Below are positions 1 through 7,148 of a stretch of 31,284 nucleotides of DNA, one piece after another; positions within the stretch are counted from its first letter, which is position 1; each line of letters opens with the position of its first letter. Made by a program: the position numbers and the translations under genes. The DNA is from Bacillota bacterium (lineage in GTDB: Bacteria > Bacillota > Clostridia > Lachnospirales > Lachnospiraceae). The notes beneath the pieces are model-generated. The model searched no databases. It saw nothing but the letters and a program-made list of their open reading frames with translations, and was not told the DNA's origin. Location of the stretch: positions 1 to 31,284 of the forward strand of contig JAEZNB010000092.1 of NCBI GenBank assembly GCA_023441965.1, written 5' to 3'.

Positions 1-83
1 GTGTCACATTGATTTCAACGTGACACTATCTCCGTCCCCTTGTCACAACACCGTCCTCTTGTCACATGCGTCCCCTTGTCACA
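1..83. repeat. REP-like palindrome cluster R1 (cut by window edge)
   Basis: Right half of a REP-type palindrome running off the window start. It shows a 12-bp spacer (ATTGATTTCAAC), then GTGACACTATCTCCGTCCCC-type sequence ending in TTGTCAC, then two further outward units ending in TTGTCAC. The same spacer occurs in reverse orientation in cluster R3 (2165-2271), so the two are inverted copies of one subtype. It lies about 26 bp past the stop of the TIR gene. Confidence 0.85.
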
Positions 84-108
84 CACATGATCTGCTAGCA
101 TAATCCCA

Positions 109-1107
109 TCAGATATATTTCTTGCTATCATTAAGAAGTGTTCGAAAGAAATTGTTATTCTTCCCCTTATTGCTAACAAATTGTAATTTAAAATCATAAC
201 AATCAAATATACCATTTGCTATAAAGACATCATTTTTCATAATTTCCTTATGATTATTCTTATACTTTTCTCTCATAACCAGTAATTCTAACAATTCGTC
301 GTGGCAATATATCGTCAGCTTGTTCTCATGCCACAAAAAATCGTAAATATAATGTATCGTTCCAAAGGTCTTACATTCCCTATCTCTAAACTGCTCTACA
401 CCCAGATATTCATTGCTTTCCCAGTGTTCATCCAAGTATTCCAAAATAAACTGCTCCGTATCTATATGTAGCCTAAAGCTTATCCTTCTACGGTCATAAT
501 ATATATCCTCCATCGTGATAGGGTCAGAAAAAGGGGAAGTCATATGCTCAAAGGTAATTGCCTCTGGCCTTAGCTCAACCGTAAGGCTGTCATTAAGCCG
601 ATACCTCAAACCACCTTCACGATATGTTCCCTCTGACAATCCCCGTAGGTCAAGCTTATCTCCATACGTTTCAAGTATATAATCTGCATATGAAAGACTT
701 TTCGGATGATTTCGTCTTATACTCTTAATAAGCTTCCGCAGAGAATCCTGATATAAACTCTTATCTCGAAAATCTGCGTATAATTTGTCTTTTAAGAAAC
801 CTGGCAATGTAACATCTTCTAAAAGAATAGGAAGCACTTTCACTTTCTTATGATAGAATTCATCGCTTAGTGCCAGCTTTAATTCTCTGTTCACCCATTC
901 AGACTGAAGCGAATGCTTTGAAAGAATTACACCCAAATACTCCATTTCTTCGATTGCGGTTTCAACCTTATATAATAAGGAATCACCTACCAGTATTTCA
1001 GCTTCATCTATCCAAACTCGAATTCCATCCTGCGCTAAATCGCCGCCTAATTTTCTGACAAATTCCTTATCTTTATGATTATGACTTAAGAAAATACTTG
1101 GTTTCAT
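109..1107 (-). CDS. TIR-domain protein with unknown C-terminal domain
   Basis: A 332-residue protein. Residues 1-131 form a TIR domain: an opening beta strand with the SHNHKD box (8-13), a WIDEAEI strand (32-38), and SEWVNREL (69-76), where Glu75 matches the catalytic glutamate of NAD-cleaving TIR domains such as SARM1. The remaining 200 residues (from about 138) are not a family I recognise. They are rich in charged and aromatic residues with alternating beta-like stretches and could sense a ligand or partner. There is no signal peptide or membrane segment, so it is probably cytoplasmic. The start is supported by AGGAG four bases before ATG. Bacterial TIR proteins often act in anti-phage defence through NAD depletion, but no recognisable defence partner (Thoeris ThsA, CBASS cyclase) is adjacent. 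It stands alone between a tautomerase gene and the R1 repeats. The TIR call is firm; a defence role is inference. Confidence 0.85.
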   Translation of the reverse strand: MKPSIFLSHNHKDKEFVRKLGGDLAQDGIRVWIDEAEILVGDSLLYKVETAIEEMEYLGVILSKHSLQSEWVNRELKLALSDEFYHKKVKVLPILLEDVTLPGFLKDKLYADFRDKSLYQDSLRKLIKSIRRNHPKSLSYADYILETYGDKLDLRGLSEGTYREGGLRYRLNDSLTVELRPEAITFEHMTSPFSDPITMEDIYYDRRRISFRLHIDTEQFILEYLDEHWESNEYLGVEQFRDRECKTFGTIHYIYDFLWHENKLTIYCHDELLELLVMREKYKNNHKEIMKNDVFIANGIFDCYDFKLQFVSNKGKNNNFFRTLLNDSKKYI

Positions 1108-1176
1108 AAAACTCCTCGTTCCTATAATCCTGCCATGATCATGATAATGAGATAATTATGATCCCACAGGCTATTT

Positions 1177-1563
1177 TTATACATCGACTTTGAAATCAAG
1201 ATTTATCTCACTGGCCGGCAGTCCTCGAATTCCCCAATTCTCCAGGCTTGGTTCAAGTAATATAATCATAATATCCTGCTTCATAATTCCCAAGGGCTCC
1301 AGCTTCTCAGCAATTGCCTGATACAGCTTCCGCTTCGCTTCCATGGACCGGCCTTGGAACATGGTTATCTCAATTAATGTGAATAATTCAGTCTTGTAAG
1401 GAGGTATCTCAAAATTTACTGCTTTATGCTCCTGCAGAAGCTGTATACGATCATCCTCCGGTATCTTAATCGCCTCAACCAAGGCTTCATGTACCGCTTC
1501 CAGCAGCCTTTTCTTATGCTCTTCCGTTCTTCCCTCTCTGATATCGATTTTTACTTTAGGCAT
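1177..1563 (-). CDS. Tautomerase-superfamily protein
   Basis: A 128-residue protein of the 4-oxalocrotonate tautomerase/MIF superfamily, in its longer form. The start chosen is the ATG preceded by GGAAGGGAG, giving an N-terminus MPKVKIDIREGR. This exposes Pro1 after Met removal, which is the catalytic base in this superfamily; an upstream in-frame start would bury it. The first half (MPKVKIDIREGRTEEHKKRL) is the classic beta-strand plus helix of the fold. The C-terminal half repeats a beta-alpha pattern and ends with LLEPSLENWGIRG, common in YusQ/YrdN-like tautomerases. The substrate cannot be told from sequence. A good promoter lies at 1628-1656, so it is probably transcribed alone, possibly reading into the TIR gene 69 bp downstream. 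Confidence 0.85.
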   Translation of the reverse strand: MPKVKIDIREGRTEEHKKRLLEAVHEALVEAIKIPEDDRIQLLQEHKAVNFEIPPYKTELFTLIEITMFQGRSMEAKRKLYQAIAEKLEPLGIMKQDIMIILLEPSLENWGIRGLPASEINLDFKVDV

Positions 1564-1627
1564 ACTGATCTCTCCCTTCCTTATAATATGAAATAACACT
1601 ATCCTTCACCGTCAGGATTTTGAATCA

Positions 1628-1656
1628 AATTTAGCATAGCCACCAAAAATTGTCAA
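1628..1656 (-). promoter_or_regulatory. Sigma-A-type promoter for the tautomerase gene
   Basis: On the minus strand TTGACA (1651-1656) is followed after exactly 17 bp by TAAATT (1628-1633), with a TGC extended -10 element just upstream. It lies 65 bp before the tautomerase ATG and just outside repeat cluster R2. Confidence 0.65.
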
Positions 1657-1669
1657 TCAAATATGGATG

Positions 1670-1770
1670 GTGACAAGGGGACGTTTGTGACAGAGTGTGA
1701 CAAGGGGACGTGTGACAAGGGGACGGAGATATTGTCACACCGTCCCTCTGTCACACCGTCCCTCTGTCAC
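1670..1770. repeat. REP-like palindrome cluster R2
   Basis: Left-hand GTGACAAGGGGACG units (1670-1733) meet right-hand CCGTCCCTCTGTCAC units (1738-1770) around a GGAGATATTGTCAC centre, giving a strong foldback. It ends 4 bp from the stop codon of the cupin gene, so it forms that gene's immediate 3' UTR. Confidence 0.9.
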
Positions 1771-1774
1771 ACAA

Positions 1775-2110
1775 CTACTTCGTGTCATATCGGTCTTTTT
1801 GAGCAAAATACGTCATATCAGCATAACCTGCAAAGATTTTTCCCGAATGCCTGACCCCCTTAGGGATAAAGTATCGGTCTCCTTTGACGTACAGGCGCTT
1901 TTCTCCATCAATCACCAGCTCAATTTTGCCCTCTAGTACAATACCCCATTGGCTTTCATGTTCGTGCTCAGGTAAGTCTGCATCCTCAGAAAACTCCATA
2001 AAAATGATTTGATGATTCTCTGCCTGGGACAGGTAAGCCTTCACCCCTTTGATTGGAATATCCGCTTCCGGCAGATTCCTGATTGGTTCCGGGAACAATT
2101 TCTCACTCAT
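1775..2110 (-). CDS. Small single-domain cupin protein
   Basis: A 111-residue cupin. Motif 1 is visible as HEHESQWGIVLEGKIEL with the metal-binding histidines and the glycine turn, and motif 2 as GDRYFIPKGVRHSG. The sequence fits a standalone six-stranded Cupin_2 barrel with a probable divalent metal site. The start is the ATG of MSEKLFPEP, because AAGGAG lies 8 bases upstream of it; an in-frame GTG three codons earlier overlaps that ribosome site and is not credible. Function is not predictable beyond small-molecule binding or catalysis. The stop codon is 4 bp from repeat cluster R2. It has no obvious operon partner. Confidence 0.85.
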   Translation of the reverse strand: MSEKLFPEPIRNLPEADIPIKGVKAYLSQAENHQIIFMEFSEDADLPEHEHESQWGIVLEGKIELVIDGEKRLYVKGDRYFIPKGVRHSGKIFAGYADMTYFAQKDRYDTK

Positions 2111-2164
2111 ATTTAACACTCCTTACCACTTATTCCTTCTGATGCATGAATTTCTAACATTTCT

Positions 2165-2271
2165 GTGACAGAGGGACGGAGATACTGTCACGTTGAAATC
2201 AATGTGACAGTATCTCCCGTCCCCTTGTCACACGTCTCCTTGTCACCACGTCACATTGTCACCCTGTCTCC
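2165..2271. repeat. REP-like palindrome cluster R3
   Basis: A near-perfect hairpin: GTGACAGAGGGACGGAG plus ATACTGTCAC, a GTTGAAATCAAT spacer, then GTGACAGTATCTCC and CGTCCCCTTGTCAC (2165-2231), followed by degenerate outward units to 2271. It starts about 55 bp upstream of the cupin start and ends 2 bp from the stop codon of the VOC gene. Its spacer is the reverse complement of that in R1. Confidence 0.9.
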
Positions 2272-2273
2272 CT

Positions 2274-2744
2274 TCACATCGAACCCGCTTCTTCCAGTTC
2301 CTTTATGATAATCTTCTTCATTTTCATCATTGCTTTCACTTGAGCATCTGTCTGGATTAACTCACCCATATTGTAGGGTACGATTTGCCAGGACAGCCCA
2401 AACTTATCCTTCGCCCAACCGCATTGCTCTGCTTCTTTGACATGGGATAGCTTATCCCAGTAATAATCAATCTCCTCCTGATCCTCACATTCTACAGTCA
2501 TTGAGATGGCCTCGTTAAAGTGGTAATAGGGTCCTCCATCCAAGGCTAGGAACCTTTGACCATTTAAGATAAACTCAGCAGTTATAATTTTTCCGGACAT
2601 CCCCTTAAAATGCTCGTCCAGTTGTTCATCCGGATATTTCACAAGCTTCAGAATTTCAGAATCAGGAAATATTTCTACATAATAATGTACAGCCTCTTCA
2701 CAATTATTATCACCAAACCATAACGAGGGTACGATCTTTTTCAC
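2274..2744 (-). CDS. VOC-superfamily protein, PhnB/3-demethylubiquinone methyltransferase-like
   Basis: A 156-residue protein starting at GTG with AGGTGG upstream. The sequence (PSLWFGDNNCEEAVHYY, then IFPDSEI, LNGQRFLALDGGP, FNEAISM and CGWAKDKFGLSWQIVP) is typical of the PhnB-like branch of the vicinal oxygen chelate fold. That branch is often misnamed 3-demethylubiquinone-9 3-methyltransferase. No methyltransferase motif is present, so that name should not be carried over. These proteins are related to glyoxalase and bleomycin-resistance proteins; substrate unknown. Its stop is 2 bp from cluster R3, and its likely promoter (2815-2844) borrows its -35 from cluster R4. Confidence 0.85.
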   Translation of the reverse strand: MKKIVPSLWFGDNNCEEAVHYYVEIFPDSEILKLVKYPDEQLDEHFKGMSGKIITAEFILNGQRFLALDGGPYYHFNEAISMTVECEDQEEIDYYWDKLSHVKEAEQCGWAKDKFGLSWQIVPYNMGELIQTDAQVKAMMKMKKIIIKELEEAGSM

Positions 2745-2763
2745 GCTTCCACCTACTCTTTCC

Positions 2764-2782
2764 GGTGACAGGGACAGTCACC
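2764..2782. repeat. REP-like mini-palindrome in a 5' UTR
   Basis: A 19-bp palindrome, GGTGACAGGGACAGTCACC (stem GGTGAC/GTCACC), lies between the VOC start codon and its predicted promoter. It uses the same GTGACA ends as the larger repeats and may be a minimal or decayed member. In the mRNA it would form a hairpin shortly upstream of the ribosome site. Confidence 0.55.
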
Positions 2783-2814
2783 CTTTTGAAGAATCTACGA
2801 TTATTTACCATTTC

Positions 2815-2844
2815 ATTATAACGCATATTCTTAATGCATGACAA
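2815..2844 (-). promoter_or_regulatory. Candidate promoter for the VOC gene, -35 inside a repeat
   Basis: On the minus strand TTGTCA (2839-2844), the end of a CCCCTTGTCA repeat unit of R4, is followed after 18 bp by a consensus TATAAT (2815-2820). The -10 is perfect and the -35 matches 5 of 6 positions. It lies about 70 bp upstream of the GTG start. Confidence 0.5.
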
Positions 2845-3092
2845 GGGGTGATATGGGGGGTTGTGTGTGACAGGGGACGTGTGAGGTGTCAAGGGACGAG
2901 GTGACAAGGAGACAGGTGACAAGGGGACAGGGGACAAGGGGACAGGGGACAAGGGGACGGAGGTGCTGTCACCTGTCAATGTGACATCTCCTCCGTCCCC
3001 TTGTCATCACAATGTGTCAATAACTCCGTCCCTCTGTCACACGTCACAACGTGTCAATAACTCCGTCCCTCTGTCACACGTCCCTCTGTCAC
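2839..3092. repeat. REP-like palindrome cluster R4 with 15-bp tandem repeats
   Basis: About 250 bp. The left arm has degenerate GTGACA units and then about three tandem copies of a 15-bp unit, GGACAAGGGGACAGG (about 2915-2960). The central hairpin (2948-3005) has arms GACAAGGGGACGGAGG and CCTCCGTCCCCTTGTC. The right arm has TCAATAACTCCGTCCCTCTG-type units (to 3092). The last two units are translated as the C-terminus of the aminotransferase ending at 3054. The 309-bp gap between the VOC start and that stop otherwise holds only the VOC promoter and leader. Confidence 0.9.
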
Positions 3093-4436
3093 AGTCGCGA
3101 TTGCCTTTTCCAAAATTTCAAAGCCTGCCTCCAGCTGTGCATCTGTCACGACCAGGGGGCAGAGGAAGCGGACAACATTATGGTAGGTTCCGGCACTTTC
3201 GATGATTAGCCCTTTAGCTGCGCATTCCTGTACCAGTCTGCTTACCAGCTCACCGGCAGGCTCCTGGGTTGCTTTATCGGTAACGAATTCAATTCCCAGC
3301 ATAAGGCCGATTCCTCTTACATCTCCGACCACCTCATATTTCTCCTTCCATGAGCCGAACCTGGCAAAGCAGCGCTCTGATAGGAGTTTGGCCCGGTCTA
3401 AGAGCTGCTCCTTCTCTATTACCTCCAGAACCTTCAGTGCAGCAGCACAGGCGACCGCATTGCCACTGTAGGTACCTCCCAGAATCCCTGCAGGAATACC
3501 GTCAAAGATTTCGGCACTGGCTGTTACCGCAGAGAGGGGCATACCGCCGGCAATAGATTTGGCTGAGGTGATGATATCCGGAGCGCAGCCCTCCTCCTCC
3601 CAGTAATTTGAGACGAACAATCTACCGGATCTGCCAAAGCCACATTGTATCTCATCCGCAACAAGCAGAATCCCATAGTCGTCACATATTTTACGAACTG
3701 CCTTTACCCAGGTAAATGGAGCAGGCACGAAGCCTCCTTCTCCCAACACCGGCTCAACGATAATCGCAGCGATATGACTGGCTGGGGAGCATTCCTCAAA
3801 TACCTTCTTCAGATCACTGATATAGAACCGGATTGCTTCCTCCTCCGTAAAGCCCTTGGGTCTCCGATACAGATACGGATATTCTGCCCGGTAGACTCCA
3901 TCTGGGAAGGGTCCCATACCTATAGAATATGCTTTTTTTGATGTCATGGCCATGGCCAGGGTTGTTCTTCCATGAAAGGCGCCTGAGAAAACAATGATAT
4001 TGGGCCGCTTGGTATAACCCTTGGCAACCTTAACCGCATTCTCCACAGCTTCGGCACCGCTATTAACCAGCATGGTCTTCCTTCTGCTGCCTCTGACAGG
4101 GACCAACTGATTTAGCTTCTCTGCCAGAGCAATATAGCCTTCATGGGTAACGATGTTCATCATGGTATGAAAGTAGCGGTCAGCCTGCTGCTTTACAGCC
4201 TCCACCAGCTCCGGCTTACTGTAACCCACATTCAGGACACCGACCCCTCCGACCCAGTCAAGAAAGATATTCCCGTCCACATCCTCCAGCATAGCCCCCT
4301 CACCGCGCTTGATCACACAGGGGTAGATAGAGCGGATGGCTGAGGGGATGGCCGCTTCTCTCCGCTTCAGGATCTCCTTCGCCTTGGGTCCCGGCAGGGT
4401 TTCCGTTATCATCTTAGGTAATGCATCTCTTAACAT
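3054..4436 (-). CDS. gabT: Class III aminotransferase, 4-aminobutyrate aminotransferase type
   Basis: A 460-residue fold-type I PLP enzyme that should convert GABA plus 2-oxoglutarate to succinate semialdehyde plus glutamate. Visible features are NSGAEAVENAVKVA (phosphate-binding loop, 125-138), SGAFHGRT (151-158), DEIQCGFGR with Asp261 for the PLP ring nitrogen, and the Schiff-base lysine Lys293 in SAKSIAGG. The start has AGAGG 8 bases upstream. It lies 54 bp after the 4-hydroxybutyrate dehydrogenase stop and is the last gene of the polyamine operon, supplying succinate semialdehyde to that enzyme. Oddity: the last 12 residues (VTEGRVTEGRSY) and the stop codon are read from repeat cluster R4, so the native C-terminus has been replaced or extended. 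A related omega-amino acid could also be the substrate; context favours GABA. Confidence 0.85.
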   Translation of the reverse strand: MLRDALPKMITETLPGPKAKEILKRREAAIPSAIRSIYPCVIKRGEGAMLEDVDGNIFLDWVGGVGVLNVGYSKPELVEAVKQQADRYFHTMMNIVTHEGYIALAEKLNQLVPVRGSRRKTMLVNSGAEAVENAVKVAKGYTKRPNIIVFSGAFHGRTTLAMAMTSKKAYSIGMGPFPDGVYRAEYPYLYRRPKGFTEEEAIRFYISDLKKVFEECSPASHIAAIIVEPVLGEGGFVPAPFTWVKAVRKICDDYGILLVADEIQCGFGRSGRLFVSNYWEEEGCAPDIITSAKSIAGGMPLSAVTASAEIFDGIPAGILGGTYSGNAVACAAALKVLEVIEKEQLLDRAKLLSERCFARFGSWKEKYEVVGDVRGIGLMLGIEFVTDKATQEPAGELVSRLVQECAAKGLIIESAGTYHNVVRFLCPLVVTDAQLEAGFEILEKAIATVTEGRVTEGRSY

Positions 4437-4490
4437 ACGAATATCCTCTTTTCCTTATGAGCTCATACATGAAAATGAAAACTCATTAAA

Positions 4491-5609
4491 TTATTCATAT
4501 AAATAATCATAAATTGCCTGAATATCTGCTTGCTCTAAGCCGACATAGTTATTCGCCAGCAACCGACCCTGATGAAGAAGGACGGAAGCTGTGAACACCG
4601 CCGGCATCTCTCTGTTTGCCCCGTAGTCCTTCAGGGATTTTCCGGGAAGGATCCAACAGAAGAGGCTCCTTAACTCCTCATAGAGCTTCTCTTTCTTACA
4701 GACCATCAGCTCTGCCAGAATATCGTTTAGCTCCTTGATTGCACCATCAGGGTGAAGCAGGTTGTATCTCCATAAGACCCCCCATAGAATGGCGTAATTT
4801 GCTTCTCCATGGGGAATATGAAAGGCACCGCTTAAGGGATAGCTAAGGGCATGCACGGCAGCCACACCGGCGTTTCCGAAGGCGATTCCGGCATAGGCGC
4901 TTGCCAGCAGAAAATCCTTCAGAAGAGGGTATCTGGCTTCCTCCCCTTCTGCGGCAATCTGCTGAAAGCCCTTCAGTATCAGCTTTATCGCTTCAACAGA
5001 AAAGAGCCTGGTGAAAGCATTAGCTTTAGGCGAGAGATAGGCTTCCAGAGCATGCACAAAGGCATCAATGGAGCTGGCAGCAAAGCTCCGAAAGGGAAGG
5101 GTATGCAGCAGTTCCGGAATCAGGATGGCATAATCGGCAAAGAGTTCATCGGCTGCTAAACCCATTTTTGCTTGCTTCTGAAGCAGCTCCAATACAGAGA
5201 TATTCGTTACCTCACTGCCGGTGCCGCAGGTGGTGGGTATGGCTATGTATTCCTTCTCCTTGACTAAGGCAGGCTTGCGCTCGAACAGCTCCTGAACCGG
5301 ACTGATATTCTTAAGTACTAAAAGCTTTCCGACATCCAAAATGGAGCCTCCGCCTATGGCAATCACCCTGCGATAAGAGACCCCCTCCAGATCTTTAAGG
5401 ACTGCTTCCACCATCTGATCCGTCGGTTCTCCGGAACCATACTTACGAAAATCAATAACAGTAGCCTCTCCGATATAACCCTGAAGGTAGCTCTCATAGG
5501 TTTCCCTTCGGGTCAGAATCAAGTCCTCCTTACCGATCTGAAAATCCCTGCAAAATTCTTCTGTATTCTCATAGAGCCTGATTGTTGTTTTTAATTGAAA
5601 TTGTGTCAT
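4491..5609 (-). CDS. 4hbD: NAD-dependent 4-hydroxybutyrate dehydrogenase (iron-type alcohol dehydrogenase)
   Basis: A 372-residue group III alcohol dehydrogenase resembling C. kluyveri 4HbD over its whole length, as I recall that sequence: EFCRDFQIGKEDLILT at the N-terminus, AIGGGSILDVGK (NAD-binding GGGS), IPTTCGTGSEVTN, SSIDAFVHALEAY and AVHALSYPLSGAFHIPHGEA (Asp and His metal ligands). It should reduce succinate semialdehyde to 4-hydroxybutyrate. The start chosen (MTQFQL) has GGGGGG 4 bases upstream and matches the family's length. An earlier in-frame ATG overlaps the previous gene and adds 19 unconserved residues. Placed between an aldehyde dehydrogenase and the GABA aminotransferase, it points the pathway to 4-hydroxybutyrate (and possibly butyrate) rather than succinate. 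Confidence 0.85.
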   Translation of the reverse strand: MTQFQLKTTIRLYENTEEFCRDFQIGKEDLILTRRETYESYLQGYIGEATVIDFRKYGSGEPTDQMVEAVLKDLEGVSYRRVIAIGGGSILDVGKLLVLKNISPVQELFERKPALVKEKEYIAIPTTCGTGSEVTNISVLELLQKQAKMGLAADELFADYAILIPELLHTLPFRSFAASSIDAFVHALEAYLSPKANAFTRLFSVEAIKLILKGFQQIAAEGEEARYPLLKDFLLASAYAGIAFGNAGVAAVHALSYPLSGAFHIPHGEANYAILWGVLWRYNLLHPDGAIKELNDILAELMVCKKEKLYEELRSLFCWILPGKSLKDYGANREMPAVFTASVLLHQGRLLANNYVGLEQADIQAIYDYLYE

Positions 5610-5655
5610 ATGACCCCCCATACGATCTAATCTTATCGCCAATCGCACCTGCTGC

Positions 5656-7137
5656 TTACCTCTCATACCAGCCTACGATACCCGGCCGTAGATTTATGTT
5701 CACCTGCTTAATTTCCTGATACTCCTGGAGCCCATGAACACCCAGCTCTCTGCCGTAGCCACTCATCTTATAGCCACCCCAGGGGGCTTCATTATAGGTA
5801 GGATTATAGCAGTTGATCCAGGTAATACCGGCCCTGATTTCTTTGATGACCCGTAAGGCTCTGGCTCCATCCGCTGTAAATACTGCTCCTGCCAAACCAT
5901 AGATGGTATCATTGGCCAGCTCTATGGCTTCCTCCTCGGTCTTGAAGGTCTGAATGGTAACCACCGGTCCGAAGACCTCTTCCTTTACAATCGTCATATC
6001 AGAGGTACAATGGTCAAAGATCGTAGGTCTGACATAGTAGCCCTTTGCACATTCTCCCTCTGTATAGCGGTATCCGCCACAGACACAGGTTGCTCCTTCT
6101 GCTTTGGCAGTCTCTATGTATCTCAATACTGTATTCATATGAGCCTCGGATACCAGGGGACCCATATCCGGATTATTTAAGCCGTTGGCCAGAGTCATGG
6201 CATTGGCCCGCTCTGCCAGTCTGGCAACAAATTTATCCTTGATGCTTTCCTCGATTATAATTCTGGAACCTGCGGAGCATACCTCCCCTTGATTAAAGAA
6301 GATACCGATCATCGCCCATTCCACTGCACCTTCAAAATCCGCATCTGCAAAGATGATATTCGGTGATTTGCCGCCCAGCTCCAAACCCACCTTCTTCAGA
6401 TTTCCGACCGCAGCCTTGGCGATCTCCTGGCCAACCTCCGTACTTCCGGTAAAGGTCACCATATCTACGTCAGGACTTGCTGCAATTTCATGGCCCACCG
6501 TACTTCCGGCACCCATGACCAGATTAACGGTACCTTTGGGTAGTCCCACCTCGTCCATAATCTCAAAGAGAATGACCGTAGACAGCGGGGTATTGGTACT
6601 GGGCTTAAATACGATGCTGTTCCCGGCACTTAGGGCAGGAGCAATCTTCCAGACTGCCATCAGCAAGGGATAGTTCCAGGGGGTAATCTGACCGCATACT
6701 CCCACCGGCTCATGTATGGTATAGGAATGCATCTCTCCAAAGTTGGAATTCACATCATATACACCGCCATAAGGAGCCTTGATCAAGCCTGCGTAATATT
6801 TAAAGCAATGGATGGCATCATCCACATCCCCTTCCGCTTCTCTTAAGGGCTTACCATTATCCAGGGTATCTGTTCGGATCAGTTCCTCTCTTCTCTTCTC
6901 CATCAGCTCAGCTATCTTTAGAATGATATCCGACCGTTTCTGGGAATCCATTCTCCGCCAGGTACCGGTACCGTAGAAGGCCTCCTTGGCTGCAGCGATC
7001 GCAAGCCTTGCATCCTCCACTCCGCCTTCCGCCGTCTCTGCGATTACTTCTCCATTGGCAGGATTAATGATCTGCCTGGTTTTTCCCGAAAGGGCCGCAA
7101 CCCATGCTCCATTGATATAGTTTTTCTTTATCTCCAT
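5656..7137 (-). CDS. Aldehyde dehydrogenase, probably 4-aminobutyraldehyde dehydrogenase
   Basis: A 493-residue NAD(P)-dependent aldehyde dehydrogenase of the betaine-aldehyde/PuuC type. Visible are PWNYPLLM (153-160), KPSTNTP, FTGSTEVGQ (coenzyme loop), the general base Glu253 in LELGGKSPN and the nucleophile Cys287 in NQGEVCSAGSR. The start at MEIKKN has AGGAGG 7 bases upstream; a longer frame would overlap the upstream aminotransferase gene. It follows the putrescine aminotransferase by 11 bp, so oxidation of 4-aminobutyraldehyde (in equilibrium with 1-pyrroline) to GABA is the natural job. Succinate semialdehyde oxidation is an alternative, but the next gene is a semialdehyde reductase, which makes that less likely. 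Confidence 0.85.
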   Translation of the reverse strand: MEIKKNYINGAWVAALSGKTRQIINPANGEVIAETAEGGVEDARLAIAAAKEAFYGTGTWRRMDSQKRSDIILKIAELMEKRREELIRTDTLDNGKPLREAEGDVDDAIHCFKYYAGLIKAPYGGVYDVNSNFGEMHSYTIHEPVGVCGQITPWNYPLLMAVWKIAPALSAGNSIVFKPSTNTPLSTVILFEIMDEVGLPKGTVNLVMGAGSTVGHEIAASPDVDMVTFTGSTEVGQEIAKAAVGNLKKVGLELGGKSPNIIFADADFEGAVEWAMIGIFFNQGEVCSAGSRIIIEESIKDKFVARLAERANAMTLANGLNNPDMGPLVSEAHMNTVLRYIETAKAEGATCVCGGYRYTEGECAKGYYVRPTIFDHCTSDMTIVKEEVFGPVVTIQTFKTEEEAIELANDTIYGLAGAVFTADGARALRVIKEIRAGITWINCYNPTYNEAPWGGYKMSGYGRELGVHGLQEYQEIKQVNINLRPGIVGWYER

Positions 7138-7148
7138 ATTCACACCTC

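Noticed and set aside
15..215. 66-residue open frame at the left end
   Set aside because: It overlaps the 3' end of the TIR gene in another frame and includes translated repeat units. No ribosome site.
109..1107. Thoeris or CBASS system
   Set aside because: Only the TIR protein is present. The neighbours are a tautomerase, a cupin and a VOC protein, none of which belongs to these systems.
2274..2744. 3-demethylubiquinone-9 3-methyltransferase
   Set aside because: The similarity is to PhnB-like VOC proteins that carry this name by error. There is no SAM-binding motif, and a ubiquinone step is not expected in this type of anaerobe.
2710..2979. 89-residue open frame with SPVPLSPVPLS repeats
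   Set aside because: It is translation of the repeat units of R4 in one frame and overlaps the VOC gene start. There is no ribosome site and no family match.
2839..3092. CRISPR-like array
   Set aside because: Units are palindromic, overlapping and unevenly spaced with no unique spacers of constant length, and no cas gene is present. The structure fits REP palindromes.
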